From: Pocillopora verrucosa
Lineage: Eukaryota; Cnidaria; Anthozoa; Scleractinia; Pocilloporidae
NCBI RefSeq assembly: GCF_036669915.1
Contig: NC_089315.1
Location: 7,215,791-7,279,790 of the forward strand
Length of the DNA: 64,000 nt
Reading direction: 5' to 3'
A program made the position numbers and the translations under genes. Shown here piece by piece: positions 37,852-50,862 of the stretch; the stretch's first letter is position 1; each line of letters begins with the position of its first letter. Below the pieces are notes generated by a model. The model did not search any database, had not been told where the DNA came from, and saw only the letters and a program-made list of their open reading frames with translations.

Positions 37852-40800
37852 ATGGACGAAGTGGCGGATCTACGGGTAGGAAAAGCCACAAATTTCCTGT
37901 TGTTCGGCGTATTCTTTTTAATAATTATGATTCCAGTTGTTAAGTTGAGATTTTTTCTTTCATACACAGCATATGCTATTGAGTTTTCGCGTCTCAGAAT
38001 TACAGTCACTGCTTGTGTTTGCGGGACGGTCTAAAACGGGAAGAAAACATGAACTTATGGGCCGAGCGCTCCAAATGTTGAAAAGCGAAGGAAATCATCA
38101 TGTCAGAAAGAAACTACGGGAATTGTATGAAAGACGATGCCCTCGGAAAGTGGTTATACCTCCAGCTCAACCAAGACCGGCGATACAACCGCCAGTTCAA
38201 CGTTCTTCGCAATTACAAAGTGTGAATTCGGACACAACCGGCGTTCCCGTGCACCCTGACGTTCGACTTTCACATTTACCGTTCTTTGAACAAATCGACG
38301 ACCTAGTGCGACCAACAAGCTTAGGTGAGTCTTCAGTGTATCGTCCTTAGAAAGTAGGCGGATTTTGGCTGTTAACGCCGTGTAAAATCGGCCATGTCTC
38401 GTTTGTTTCTAGAGATTTCCATTCTGCTTAGTAAGTGAAATGTCATTCGTGAAGTAAGTAATGACGATACAGCATTTTTTTTGGTAAGGCTTGACAGAAT
38501 AAAGTCGTTTATGGACTTAAAAATTAAATTGACTGTCAAATGCTTTTTTTTTCAGTAGATGTACTTTCTTTATCCAATTTTTCTTTGCGGAGAAATTTCC
38601 GCGCCACAGAGACGTTGATGTACTCCAAGCCCTTAAATTACGGACGGAAATTCTTTGCGCAATCTTTGTTCGAAGCGTGGGCTTTAGAAGGCAAATGCCT
38701 TTGGTAAACTGATGTAAGAGTGGTTTGAATCTTTTCTTAGAATTTCGGTTTAAGGACAGGGAGTGCTTTGTGTTCAAAATAAAATTCAAAGGAACACTCT
38801 AATTATGATCATTATCGGGTTAGTAGTGCTCTTTAACATGTTCTGTTGTGTTTTGCTTTGTTCTGTTTACTTTGTTCTCAAATCAGATTCTGCCTGTTGG
38901 ATTTGTTTGTGTAGTGAATTGAAAAGTAAAAGAGGTCATTGCAGTGAACCTGTCTCTATTCAGGATTCAAAAGATGGCCTAAACAATCCTTTTAGGGTTC
39001 TTTTTTTTCATTATTCAACTATTCTCTTTTATTGCTGTCTTCTTTATTGATAGGATAGAGGTTTTACAACTGAAAATTAAACAAAACAGAATAATTTTAA
39101 CAGCTCTATAGGTTTTACAATACTCCCTACCTCATGACATGGCCATATCTGACCACTTTTTTTTTTTTTAGAAGTCAATTAAAAATTGTCCAAACACAAT
39201 ATAATAATTCATGACAGAAGTTGTTTGGTCTTGTACCATCATACAGAACAACTCGGGAGCTATTAGGGGAATCTGCAGTGTTTTTTAATTTGGGATGATA
39301 GGTCCATGCAACATCAATTATTATGGTCAAAGAAAAAAAAGACTATATTAGAAATGTATACTCATAATAAATCTAAAGGAGAACATTAGAAATATCTGCT
39401 GGCCTTCTAAAGGCTTTTAAAATGACTCTTGAACCATAAAAGGGCTTGGAATTGTTGTCTTAAGAGATGCACAGATACTGAGTTAACCATTAGGAATGGT
39501 CTTCATGGAATCCATTGAAAACTATTTTAGATATTTAAATCCTTCACTTAGGGAAGTCTGCCCTAAAAGCCAAATAATTAGATTTGTAACAACATTAAGA
39601 GGATGACATCCCTAGATCTTTTTCACTCTAATTTTACGCTGATCATGTATATCGTGCAATTTATATAATAATATATATAGTACTATATACGGTGATAGAA
39701 GAAATAGAATGTACTGAAACATGCTTGTACAATTACCGTCCTCACAGTGGCTACCTCCTTACTGATACTTACTGAAATACTTATGTCAAAATTAACTTTT
39801 AATTTTTGAATAATTTCAAGCTTGAAAATATGATAAAAATTGTGTTGGTGTTAAAATTGCCATGTGCCCATGCAAATCTATGTCTATTTTCATGTCAGGA
39901 TAATGGTAGACACAACTTGATAAAATCAAGTGACCAACATGTACTATGGTTAAAAATCCTTGTTTCATTTTGCTTGATTTTCATTGACAGAAGAAGTTGA
40001 TCTAGAGAAGGATGAATTTTTAAGACAACAGAGAACAGTCATCCGTTGTAACTGGTTTATGAAATTTTTAAATTCTCTTTCTCCTCTTAAAGAGCAAGTT
40101 GCCTGCTTGTGTGAAGGGATATACTTAGAAATGTAGACATACTCTTTTTTAGGTTGGGAAATGCATACTATGCTGACACATCTCCTGGTTTTATTTTGAC
40201 ACATGATGTGTTGCTATATGTTTCACAAAATGGTGTTTTATTATTCGTGGGTTGTCGCACTTTCAAGAAGAATATGTCATGTTTCCATCTTACGCCGAGC
40301 CAAGTACAACTTATAAGTAGTTAAAGGTAAGCAAATTTTTTAGTAGCTTGATGGAAATTTATGTTTGACCTAAAATTTACATAAGAATATTAGTCTAGAT
40401 ACCTAGTTTGACAAGTGGCATGTTTATTATAAAGTGTGCACAAGCAGTGTTCTCAAAATTTTGAGCAACAAGGGAAATAAATTTTAAAGTATTACTGTAG
40501 GAAAAATCCATTTAGCTGACAGTGTTGAATTTACAAAGACTTCCAAGCAAAGTTAAGCAGGCAGAAGAAGTACCAAAGGCAGTAAATTTTACCAGTTACT
40601 GCCTGAGAAGAAGAACACTGAACACAATGCAAGGTGGTCTCAATGAGCAGCTGTGTACACCTGTAATTTTCTTGGGAAGATTCTCCTGTATGAATGCCTT
40701 TTTTCAACCAAAAAAAAATTGATTTCTGAGCCACTTTCTTTGCAAAGTACATGTTTCACAGACATGAGTTATTTGCTCACCACTTTGCTTATAATAATGC

Positions 40801-43800
40801 TGCTGATATATATAAGTTTGCCGTGATTAGGAGTGTTTAACCATCTGCATGAACTAACCATACAGTTGAAAACCTATCTCATAGGGATACGACGGCCAAA
40901 TTCTAGGAATGAGTATCCAGTCCAAGTTCCAGGGTTAAGGTATTGTTATGTTGGAATGCATTATTGGTTTTGAATCGGATTACACAATGTGTGGGTGGCT
41001 TTTTGAGTAGGAAAAGATGATACCCATCTTAAGTTATGATTGGCAGCTGGATGGTATTGTTTGTGCCTAAAGTATGTTGTTGAGCTTTCTCTCAGATAAT
41101 TAGTACTATTGTTATCCAGTATAAGCTGGCTGTATTTAATCCTATTTATTCTTTTTCCCTGCATTTTTGAAAGAATTTGGTCTTTGGTAGGTTGATCTCA
41201 TGCCTGGGTTAATAACAGATTGAAATGGGTCATGAACTGGTCACATTTCAGTCCTCTCAGACTACTATTTTGTTTCATGTATTGAGTCTTGTAAAGAGCC
41301 ATGCAGGATTGAATTACTTGCTATAACACATAGGTCAGTTCATACCCAGGGAATGCAGTATAGAATGAAGTAAATGTAGTGGTACGAAGGTAGTTTAATG
41401 TTCTGCCCAAACTAAAAAAATTATCCATTTAGTTGACAGGATTTCAACTTGAATTTTAGAATTAAGTGGGGAAGGTTGTATTTAGTGTTCCTTATAATAA
41501 AGTGCATCTTTCATATTCAGATTTGTGCCTATTGGAAACAATGTTGTGTACAAGAGGCCAACTTTCCATCTGCGCTGTGGGTCAAAGTGAATGGAAAAAA
41601 TGTGTCAGATTAATACAGTATGTTTCCAATTTTCTTATGTTCTTGTTTGAACATGTGCTTGAAACAAACTGTCTATTATATTGTTTCTGAAGCTTGAAGC
41701 TGTGAAGTTTTGCTTAAAAAAATGGCCAAGAGACTGGCCGTGTGATGAAATGAGTTAAATCTTTTTCTGTTTCTAAAGCATACTATATTCAATTGAGAAT
41801 CTCCAGAGCATAGAAATTTTGATCAAAATATTGGACAAATTTATCAGTACTGAAATCACAAAGAAATCAGTCGGACCTAACCTCTTGCAAATTAAAAGTG
41901 ATTGACATAATTCTTTTCATTTGGATGTTAAGGTTTTACCCAATAAGTCAACTTGGTTAATAAACAAAAACTTGCTACTAGGGGTTGTTTCTTGATTGTA
42001 AACTAACTGTTCTCCCCCGACAACTAATTTATGAAAAGGACATGTGTCAGTTTAGTGGGAGAAGTAAAGATCAGACCTTGGAAGTTGAGGGCTTAACAAT
42101 GTTCGTAATTGCTAATGGAAAGTTGATTTTCTTTCAGGGTCACACATCACAGAATTGCCTCCTAATACTGAATCAAAACGACCCCAGTAAACCAGTAAAT
42201 ATAACACAATTGTGTCGTCTATCACCAACTGTACCAAATCACATTCATGTTTCATGGACACCAAAATTTGCCGTCAGGTAAGCCTGATTATTTATTCAAT
42301 GGAGTTAGATATTCCACAAATTATAACAAAAGGCTCTGCACAAAGCAGTTTTCATTTTAAAAATGTGAGTGAAGTGGTCGGAATGCTGGCAGCTAAAATT
42401 TCATGAGGTGTTTTTTTTGAAGAATCTCATCAGTAGGGACACAGTGTGATGCATATAAATTGATTTAAGGTTTCCTCCCATAAAATTCCTCAAATATTAC
42501 AATGCAAACTGAACACCACAATATGATGTTGGAACTGTTGTACATATGGGCTGTACATGAGTTATTTTTACTCCTATTAAGAATTAATATGAATAGATCC
42601 AACGATGTGGAGGAAAGAACTAAAAAAATAATGTTACAATTAGCTTTGGCTTCATTATAGATTTTGAGAAACAGCGGAAGGTATAGTTGTTTTTGTGTTC
42701 TATATGATGCAAGTTTTGCAATAAAACAACTAAATTAATTTCTACACTAATCTGGGGTCAACATAGTGGGAAGCGATATAGATTTTACAAAACTAAGCAC
42801 TGTTTTGAATTGTGATTTCTATTCAACAGAGACATTGTGGTAACAGTAATTAAAAACTTGTCAGGGCTGTCACCTTCAAGTTGCTTAATACAGAGACTGA
42901 AGATCAATGGTTACAGAAATCAGGCAGACCACTCAAGGGCACTGAGTGCGTGCTTTTTAATTTTGCAAAGTGCATGTACTCCTGTAAGCGGCATACATAT
43001 TAGCAAACTACTGACATATAGTTTTAAGATATTCTAAGTTAGGTGTTTCTTGATTTTTTCTTTCAGGTCAAGGAAAAGTTGGCGCCATGAATCCAGATAG
43101 TGAAGTGGCCACTACAAGTTTACGCGTTTCTCTGCTTTGTCCAGTGAGTTCAATATAATTTGGCATAAGATGGGGTTTATGTTTGGTTTTCAGTTATTTC
43201 AGCCCTGTCCTTTGGGATCTGTACTGCGAAATTATTACAACAATCTATGATATGCAATCTTAACATGAATTTCTGAATTAACACCAGCCATGGTTTTTTT
43301 TGTTTTTTGTTTTAATTTCATTGTTGTTCTTTTAGCTTGGGAAGACACGGATGACACTTCCGTGGCAGGTAAGTACTAATTTTGTTAGAAACTTTATTCG
43401 GACTGAATGGTTGTCCATAGATTATTTCCTTTTAAATAACTTGTTTGTTTTCACTTGTAGGGCCATCACCATGTAACCACTTACAATGCTTTGATGCAGC
43501 TTTTGTATTTGCAGATGAACTGAAAGGTACATTAAAATAGCTTTCACTGTTAATTGATGTTTCTTTGAATTTTCTCTTGTTGGTATAAGAGGCGATCGTA
43601 ATGATATTTTGTTTTTTGTTTTGTTTTGGTGTTTGTTTTTACAAATGGTACCAGGCTTACAAAAGTTCAAAATTTTTATTCTGAGCCACACACTATTGTA
43701 AAAAAAAAAAGAGTAATTTTCTCTTTACAAGGTGGGAAATTGAATTTTTTCTACACTGCATATTGAAAGTAAATCTCTGTTTTGTTAATTTAAAATCTTC

Positions 43801-46800
43801 TTCTATTTTTTTTTTTGTTGTTTTTTAAAAAAACATAAAAATGTGATGTTTTCTTTTCTTTTGCTCTCTTAATATCCCTGTAGGAAAACAAACATGGATC
43901 TGTCCAGCTTTGTGATAAGAAGGCGCCGTTCGACCAAAAAACTTGTATTGGACGGGTGTAGGAAGCTTTTTCTCACATTCTTGTTAGGCCACAGGGGTAT
44001 ACAACCTTAAAACATGAGTTTTTGGTATTACAATGATGGGGGAAAAAAAAAAAAATTTCCTTAAATTGATTTAACATAAATTTTGTGGAGTACCAATCAC
44101 AAACAAGGAAGGCATCCTGCATCTGAAATCAATCTGTAGCTATGTATCTCCATTTTGATGTTGATGTTGTGCAATTTTACTTTCTTCCTAAAAGGTTATC
44201 AAACAGAGATGAAATTGAGTAACCCTTTAAAAATTCAAGAGACAACGAAAATTTGATGATTTTTCAACCCAAAAGTGTAACACTGCAGGAACCATTATAA
44301 CTTTGGCACCCAAAAACGAATTTGTAAAACACACATCAAATGTCTGAAGTGTAATAAGACACTTTCAAACAAAAAACTTGTATTCTTTGTTCTTTAAGAT
44401 TGTTTCAGAGAGATTCTTGAGGCAGCTGTGAATTGTAACGAGATTTCATTTCATGAAGACGGTTCTTGGAGACCAATAAACGACTTGCAAGGTATAAAGC
44501 ACCTATCTGCTTTTGATCCTTAATATATATGAATAAGCAGCCAGGTCAGTACTCCTTGTTTTGCCCAACAATATCAATTGTTGTGTATGTGAAATACAGT
44601 TTTCACCGCCAAATTTTGTAGGCTTGACACTTCACTTAAAACACTCCATTCACAGATACAGAAGGCAGATAAAATATTTGTGAGTCACTCAGAGCCTAAA
44701 TTTTTAGAGCAAGTTGACAGAAGAGTGGGTAAGGCCCTAGGAACAGCTTGTAACTGATCAGTGAAAGCACTCCATGAAACATGACAGAGGTTGTAATGGC
44801 AGGTTGTTAGTATTGGATATCACCAAGCATATTTACCCTATAAAGTGCTGCCCTAGATGAAGTGCTGCTCCAGAACAGGTGCCAAATGTGGGAGAAACAT
44901 GTGAACAGTGGCTGCCCCCATACCTGTTGGCACTCCTAAGCCAAAAATGAAATAAAAGCCACCGGACTTATTTATGTAAAAGTATTTTCTTCAAATTTAA
45001 ATCTCTAAAGTTGTGCAAAAAACATTGAAAGTTAATAGTAGCGCTGATCTTTCTTTCATTCCTCTTCCTCAGAACATGAAAGTAAGAAAGCAATCAGTGC
45101 ACTTATATCTAGTGCAGTTGTTTCATCACCAGAAAAAAGTGTCTCATCAAGCAAACTGAATCACCAGGGTATGTCACACACATCTGTATGTTGAAAATTG
45201 TTTTAATTTTTTTTGGTCCCCTGCAATTGTGCAATTTTATTTATTTTAGGAACTTTTTATATTGATCTTGTCCTGAGCAGTAGGGTTCAGACTTTTCATG
45301 AATAGCCATCTCCTATCGAAGATGTTTTTTCAGCTTCCTCTGGATATTGAATTAACACATAAACTCCCACGGGGTGACCAAAACATAATTTCTCCATACA
45401 AAATCAATATAATATCAAGGAGACAAGTTAAGTGAATGGAAAAAATATAAATTGTGAGATTATTAATCGATCTAATACCAAATTCTCCAAAATAACTCCT
45501 TACGAATTGTATGGCAGTCAGTTTAGGAGAGTTTTTTAATGAGACCTTGGGAATGAAAGAGCTGAGTGTGTATTTACCCTTGTATACATGTAGAGGAAGG
45601 AGAATTTTGTCATTTGCTAGTAGCTGAGAGTTGCCCTTTAGAGTAACTGCCTGATTCTGATTTTTTTCAGGAGATACAAAAGAAGTCGACAATAAGAAGG
45701 AAAAAGAGTGTGACATTATAGACCTCACTCTCGACTCTGATTCAGAAAGTGAAAAGGATACAAATGATAATGATGATGATCAAGAAAGTGACAATGATCG
45801 TGATTTAAACACACCCAGGTACATTGTTTGTTTCTCAGCCCCTCATGTAGGCTGTATACACTTCTGCCAGTAAATTTCAAGAATTCTAGACCGTGGAACA
45901 GTCTTTCATTGGCTGCATGGACATTAAATGTTCAATTGTTGAACCAAAATCATACTTATTCTACATTTGAGAAGTATGCAAAAAATTTTGATGTACAAAA
46001 ATGAGTATTTTTTTTCTAATTTGGCCACATGATGTGGGTCATTGATGTAAATCTCTCTAGACTGGTAACATAGTAGTGTCTGAAAGTGTTCTGTTTGTAT
46101 AGGCCACCCTATGGTGTCATTAACAACTGCACCTGGACCTGGTGGAGTCAAATCACCTCCTGGTTTGAATCCAATGGTGTTTCCAAACAACACAGGTACA
46201 ATACCTGGAACATCAACCTCATCACTGCTGAATCCAAACTTTTTCCCTCCTCCTCCACTGGACTTTCCGTGCCAAGGTACTTTGTCGTTCACCACAAAAA
46301 AAATTTTATATTATCTTGATTGGTTTTTCAATAGGCAAGGATTTCAGTAATGATTTCTACAGATGACAGCTGATGTTGTAGACAGCTGTGCCTGGAAAAA
46401 GGGCCTTAACCCTGTAACCTTTTAAGAGTGACTAGCATCTGATATCTCCTTGCAATATCACCCTTGAATCAAACAGTAAGGTCATGAGAATATAGGAAAT
46501 GATCACCAACTACAGCAGCTGTTGATTATTAAACAAATTCTCTTTGTCAGCACCTAGGGAAATGTATAGTGAATGGTATGGAGAATATGGATGCTGATGT
46601 TAGGGGGTAAAGGGTTAATGCAAAACCCAAACACAAGAGCTTGCTTTCAGGCTAATAAACAAACTATGTTGAGAGGTGCTATGAGTGGCAATAGACCACT
46701 GGTAACCTGCCTTGTTGAAACTCTGGAATAAGTAGAGGGAAATCCACCATTTATTGTATTAACTTTTATTATCCTCTCTGTTTCTTTTCTTTTCTTTTCT

Positions 46801-47357
46801 TTGTGATGGATTTTGTGTGTTATTTTTTAAGAAATTAATGTTAAACCAAGATTGAAGTCAAATTGTGACACTTGCACCTGAAAAGCAATAGGGCTAACTT
46901 TGCTCACCAATTATTTTTGCTCTTTCTTTTGGTTAAATGCCTCTCATCATCTGTCTTTTGATAGGACTTGATCTTGAAAGTATGTACCCTCTTTTTTCTC
47001 CCAACGAAACTGTAAGTACTTTTATTGAATGATAGTTTCTTTTTTTGTCAATTCTGTTGCTGTTTTTGTCGTTTGTGTTGTTAGTGTTTTTATTTATGTC
47101 ATAATCATTGTGTGTCAGAGAGGAAACTGAGAACCTCTAGTTGTGACAAGTTATAGGTAGGTAGATAGTCTGTAGTCCTAGATATTTTTTATGTCATATT
47201 CATCTTACAGTGCGTCTGTTGATAAAGGGGCCTTCTTGAAAACCAATCGCAAAAGGATAACTTGTACTGAAGGTTCCACTTGTTTCAGATACAGCCAATC
47301 GATTATAGTGTCCAGGACAACGAATCCTCAGAGCATTCAGAGACAACTGGGCCTTAG
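37852..47357 (+). CDS. PIAS: PIAS-family SUMO E3 ligase, reading frame disrupted in the middle exons
   Basis: Nuclear E3 SUMO ligase / transcription co-regulator. Exons seen: 37852-37875, 37970-38324, about 40220-40326, 40885-40939, 41521-41617, 42138-42277, 42830-42945, 43067-43143, 43336-43368, 43461-43526, 43884-43955, 44399-44491, 45073-45168, 45671-45818, 46103-46276, 46965-47011, 47289-47357. Domains in order: SAP (SFRVSELQSLLVFAGRSKTG), PINIT region (KPVNITQLCRL, VPNHIHVSW, DHSRAL, TTSLRVSLLCP), SP-RING (C-N-H-L-Q-C-F-D, then TWICP and CDKKAPFD), SUMO-interaction motif DIIDLTLDSDSE with an acidic tail, and a Pro-rich C-terminus. Exons 1-2 and 12-14 read cleanly. Exons 3-6 and 9-11 (40220-43955) contain conserved residues in shifting frames with in-frame stops (e.g. 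TAA 40322-40324 and 41611-41613). The pattern is mainly extra single bases. Either this stretch is a poorly polished assembly patch or the gene is a recent pseudogene. Confidence 0.85.
45355..45570 (+). repeat. Interspersed element, family 2
   Basis: PIAS intron. AAACTCCCACGGGGTGACC at the start, then AATTTCTCCATAC, AATATCAAGGAGACAAG, CCAAATTCTCC, GAATTGTATGGCAGTC, as in 6285-6496. Confidence 0.6.
46406..46616 (+). repeat. Interspersed element, family 1
   Basis: PIAS intron. Contains AGAGTGACTAGCATCTGATA, AATATCACCCTTGAATCAAA, GAAATGATCACCAACTA and ends GGGGTAAAGGGTTAA. Confidence 0.8.
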
Positions 47358-47823
47358 CTTGTGAACTATCATGAAATCTAACTGCTTGGCTAGTCACTGT
47401 TCGGCAGTGGTTTCATTAGATTAACTCTGTTCTGCACAATGGTTTAGTTAAAAGATATTGTATGGGAAACGTATGTTTAAAAGCAGTTAAACTTGTTTTA
47501 GCTATTCTGTGTCAAATTTTGAACCTTTTTTTGTGCGTTGCTGCTGAATAGTTCATGAATAAGTTACATAGGAAAATTATTACAAGTAATCAATGTTTAA
47601 ATTTTGATTACAATGTAGTTTTTAAAAGGACTTGTCCTGTTGGCAAAAATTGTTTTTTTAGATCTAAGTCGGCTTAGTTATTTTCTTTCTATTTTTTTTG
47701 TACCTCAGTGGCTTCTTTTTCTCAAAATAATTGTGTTAAGAAAGGCTGTTTTGATATTTCGATATTCATCTCGAAATGGCACGGGAACTTGTGAATACGA
47801 AGACCTAAGTGCGTTTTCCAATT

Positions 47824-48072
47824 GAGTGTCGTAAAACCTAACCCAAAGTAATCGCAAAAGCTTTTAGAAGAAAGGAAAATATCACAAGATGCCAATGAGG
47901 GCTCAAAGCAAAAGCAAGCAAACCGCCCAAAGCGCGGGAAAACGCGGGTGACCTAGTCGTGATTGGTGCTAGTTTTGTGCCTGATCGGTTGAGAGAGTGG
48001 AGGGAGTTTTCCTGCCAATCATATTGCGTAGCAAAGCGAATCAAAAGCAATCCCGCATTACTTTTGACACTC
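47824..48072. mobile_element. MITE with GAGTGTC / GACACTC inverted ends
   Basis: GAGTGTC at 47824-47830 and GACACTC at 48066-48072 are inverted. AATT directly flanks both ends (47820-47823 and 48073-48076), a possible target duplication. Subterminal sequences also match in inverted sense (AAAGTAATCGCAAAAG versus AAAAGCAATCCCGC). Internal CGCGGGAAAACGCGGG and GATTGG motifs recur in the copy at 54674-54913. Lies in the presumed PIAS 3' UTR; no ORF. Confidence 0.65.
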
Positions 48073-49511
48073 AATTGTAATAATTAACAACTCATTCGGC
48101 CACCGACTAAGCACAGTAATTTGTTTAGAAGCGAATCATTTAGTTGTTTTGTATTCAGAGTTTCTTTATTTTTGTCGTCCTCAGTATCCATGGACTCATG
48201 GACTTCTTGGTCCTCACGGGTCGTCAAATGTGATTCAGCTGGATTAAAAGCAGTAAACTGAATTGGAGAGAGAGCAAATGGATATTATTTGTTCATTGTC
48301 TGGAGACATACCAATAATAGGCTCTGTTAAGTAACCAGTGATGGTTAAAGCGCAAGATCATCATCTTCTCATCCTAGTGGTACCTTGAGGCAGTTCAATC
48401 ACCTCTGTCCAATCGCAGATGTGTGCTCAAGTTCTTAAGAAACCATCCCTCGCTCTGTTTCAACCGCATCCTTGCGGTGTCTCTCATTGATCAGATCAGT
48501 TGATGCAGACTCAAAACCAAAGTTAAAATATATATGGAAACCTTATTAGTTCTATACCTTCCCATTCAGTAATTTTTGATAAGATCACAATCAAATTTTG
48601 AATTTTGGCCTGCTGATAAGAACCACTGATATAACCAATTTAATTTGTAAGATAAATATGCGAACTTTGGCAACAGCGAAAAGGTTTAGATAATTTTACC
48701 TAAGCAGTGAACGTAGTAACAACGCAGAGTTGAATACGTGCTTCCAGGCCGTGACTGGAATGGAAAAAAAATCAGACGATTTCTCTATGGCGTTAGGGAT
48801 ACAGTTAGAGATGGAAGCCAACTCATTTGTTTCTTACCAATCCTATATCCTTGCTGTTATTTGACTACAACATTTTTTAACAAACTTATTTCATGTTATT
48901 AAGGAAAGCTGGTCGATGTATTTGAAATGTTGCGCGCAAATTGTATATTGTCAGGAAGAAGTATTAAGAAATTTAAAGCTATTTATATTTTCTCCGAGAA
49001 GTTTAGTTTTATGCTGTAAGTACATGGATTAAAGGTTTATAATAATATTAAGATGCACAGGATCTCATTGTTTGTTAAAAGTGCATTTTTCTCGAGATGT
49101 CTTTTTGTCTGAATGCGCTTATTACGCATGAACCGTGTTCTAATAAATTATTGTACGTGCAAGTGTCTGTATTTTATCTTTCGTCGTTGATACCTTTATT
49201 GATACAATAAATTCACTAATCTTAAGAATTACTATTTCCTCGATTCTGATTGGGTTTAAAACTCCTATTTCCCCTAATTCACTTGCCAAGTTTTTATCGG
49301 ACAGCTCAATAAGCCAATTACATTCAAAGTTGTAGTGTTAATCAACCAATCACGATCTTTCAGTCTTTTAATGCAAATTTCCCTTTCTTTCATAACTTGG
49401 CTGTTCTCTCGGAGATTATAATGTTATAATTAATTGGTAATAAGACTTCGTATCGTCGTGATAAACAAATCAGAATCCCGCTGCGTGGTGGTTGGTTTTG
49501 TTATCACTCGT
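48073..49511. other. Intergenic / PIAS 3' flank
   Basis: No coding exon recognised. A fragment of the foldback family at 49512-49786 (TTGGTAATAAGACTTCGTATCGTCG) lies at 49432-49460. Confidence 0.45.
49142..49147 (+). terminator. Candidate distal polyadenylation signal for PIAS
   Basis: AATAAA followed by GTGCAAGTGTCTGTATTTT, a good downstream element. Use would imply a 1.8-kb 3' UTR containing the 47824 MITE. Confidence 0.4.
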
Positions 49512-49786
49512 ATGATTACAGACCGAATTGGACGACATGAAGTTCCATTACCATAGCTAATTAAAACAAGAACAACATTTTTGAATGCGATTGGTTATCA
49601 CCAGTCTGGTTTAAGCACTATCAGGACAGTGTGCGCGTCATGTGCGCGCACTGTTGCCGGATATTTCGCCGAGTTAACTGTTGTTCTATGGAAAACGTGT
49701 AACAGATGGCTTGTTTTTCCCAAATTTTGTCAGGTTTGACGAATTGGTAACAGAACTTCGTGTCGTCCAATTCTGTCTGTAATCAT
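49512..49786. mobile_element. Foldback element with about 40-bp inverted termini
   Basis: ATGATTACAGACCGAATTGG ... GAAGTTCCATTACCA at 49512-49554 is repeated in inverted orientation at about 49744-49786 (TTGGTAACAGAACTTCGTG ... GTCTGTAATCAT), about 90% identical. The centre has no ORF. Non-autonomous inverted-repeat transposon. Confidence 0.7.
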
Positions 49787-50862
49787 AATCACTATTGACA
49801 AATTCGTGGTCTTCCACCTTTATCAATCACTCATACCGGACTGAATTGGACTTCACTAAGTCCTACTAGCATTACTTATTCGTCTTGTTCGAAGTAGGAC
49901 TGAATGAATTTAAACAGACCAAGTTACTTCTCTCGTTGGATCTCTTTCCCCCAATTCAAGCAGCATTTCCTTGTTTCTGGATACTGCAGAAAGTCGTGCC
50001 GTAAGGGGCCTTGGGCTGTTATTCAAAATTCACGGTAACTTTACGGGCCCGAAGCAATATTTTGAAATAATAATTTAAGGAATACAGAGGCAGGTTCTAG
50101 CACCCTAACCAGTCCATTATGTCTTTTTTAGTTCATATTTTTATATCATAGTTTTAAAAATTCCATGTTAAATGGAAACAGTACAGCTTAATGGACCCGT
50201 CTAGTTCCCAGGACCTTCGAAAAACGGGCTCTAGATCCTTTGATTGAAACTGGATATGAGTTTCAGTTTCCTCATGCTTTGAAATCCGTCTAGTATCTGC
50301 CAAGGCTAAAGAACTCGTTTCCCCTACCCCCACCCAACACAGAGTGCTCAGAAGAACAAAGGCAATGGTTCTCTGACAACCATTGTAGAAATGGAACGAA
50401 CCTTCCAAAAAACAACATCCTCCTTTTGTTAGTTAACGGTGGTTTTAAATGGAAGAAAAATTAGGGATATTTCATGAATATTTCTCAGTTTTAACTGTGA
50501 CACAATTAGACCAATTGCGAGCGGGCAGAAACATGACGGGGCTCAATTAATATGGGATACGAGGCTAGGAGGCAACCCCGTTTTGAGGTTCCCTCTTCAT
50601 CCCACTCCCTAAAAGAAGAGGTTCGTGGGAACGAGGTTGGTAAGATGGGAGTTGTCGAGTTTAAATTGTGACTTCACAGCGCGAATAAATTACTTTGCGG
50701 TAAAATTCACGTTCTTTAATGAAAATATCGAGGCACTCATTTATACAATTACTAATGTAAAAGAACAATCTGTTTCTATAATATCTCCGTGTAGCCTATT
50801 AGGCTTGGCAGTTTCAGCAATAACCACAGTATCACGTAGTATTCGAAAATAAAATTCTATGC
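49787..50862. other. Intergenic region downstream of the homeobox gene
   Basis: No coding exon or repeat recognised. A clear AATAAA for the homeobox gene on the minus strand was not found in the first few hundred bases. Confidence 0.4.

Noticed and set aside
43067-43100. Out-of-frame match to the KEKL segment of vertebrate PIAS in exon 8
   Set aside because: The phase-consistent reading of this exon is open and has the right length, so a shift is not required here, although a compensated pair of changes is possible.
45924-46295. Minus-strand 123-codon open frame
   Set aside because: It is antisense to the Pro-rich PIAS exon; Gly/Pro richness comes from the opposite strand.
47200-47397. Minus-strand open frame over the PIAS 3' end
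   Set aside because: It is antisense to the last PIAS exon (47289-47357), whose plus-strand phase and acceptor fit.
47838-48074. 78-codon minus-strand open frame
   Set aside because: It lies wholly inside a MITE and is an accident of the repeat sequence.
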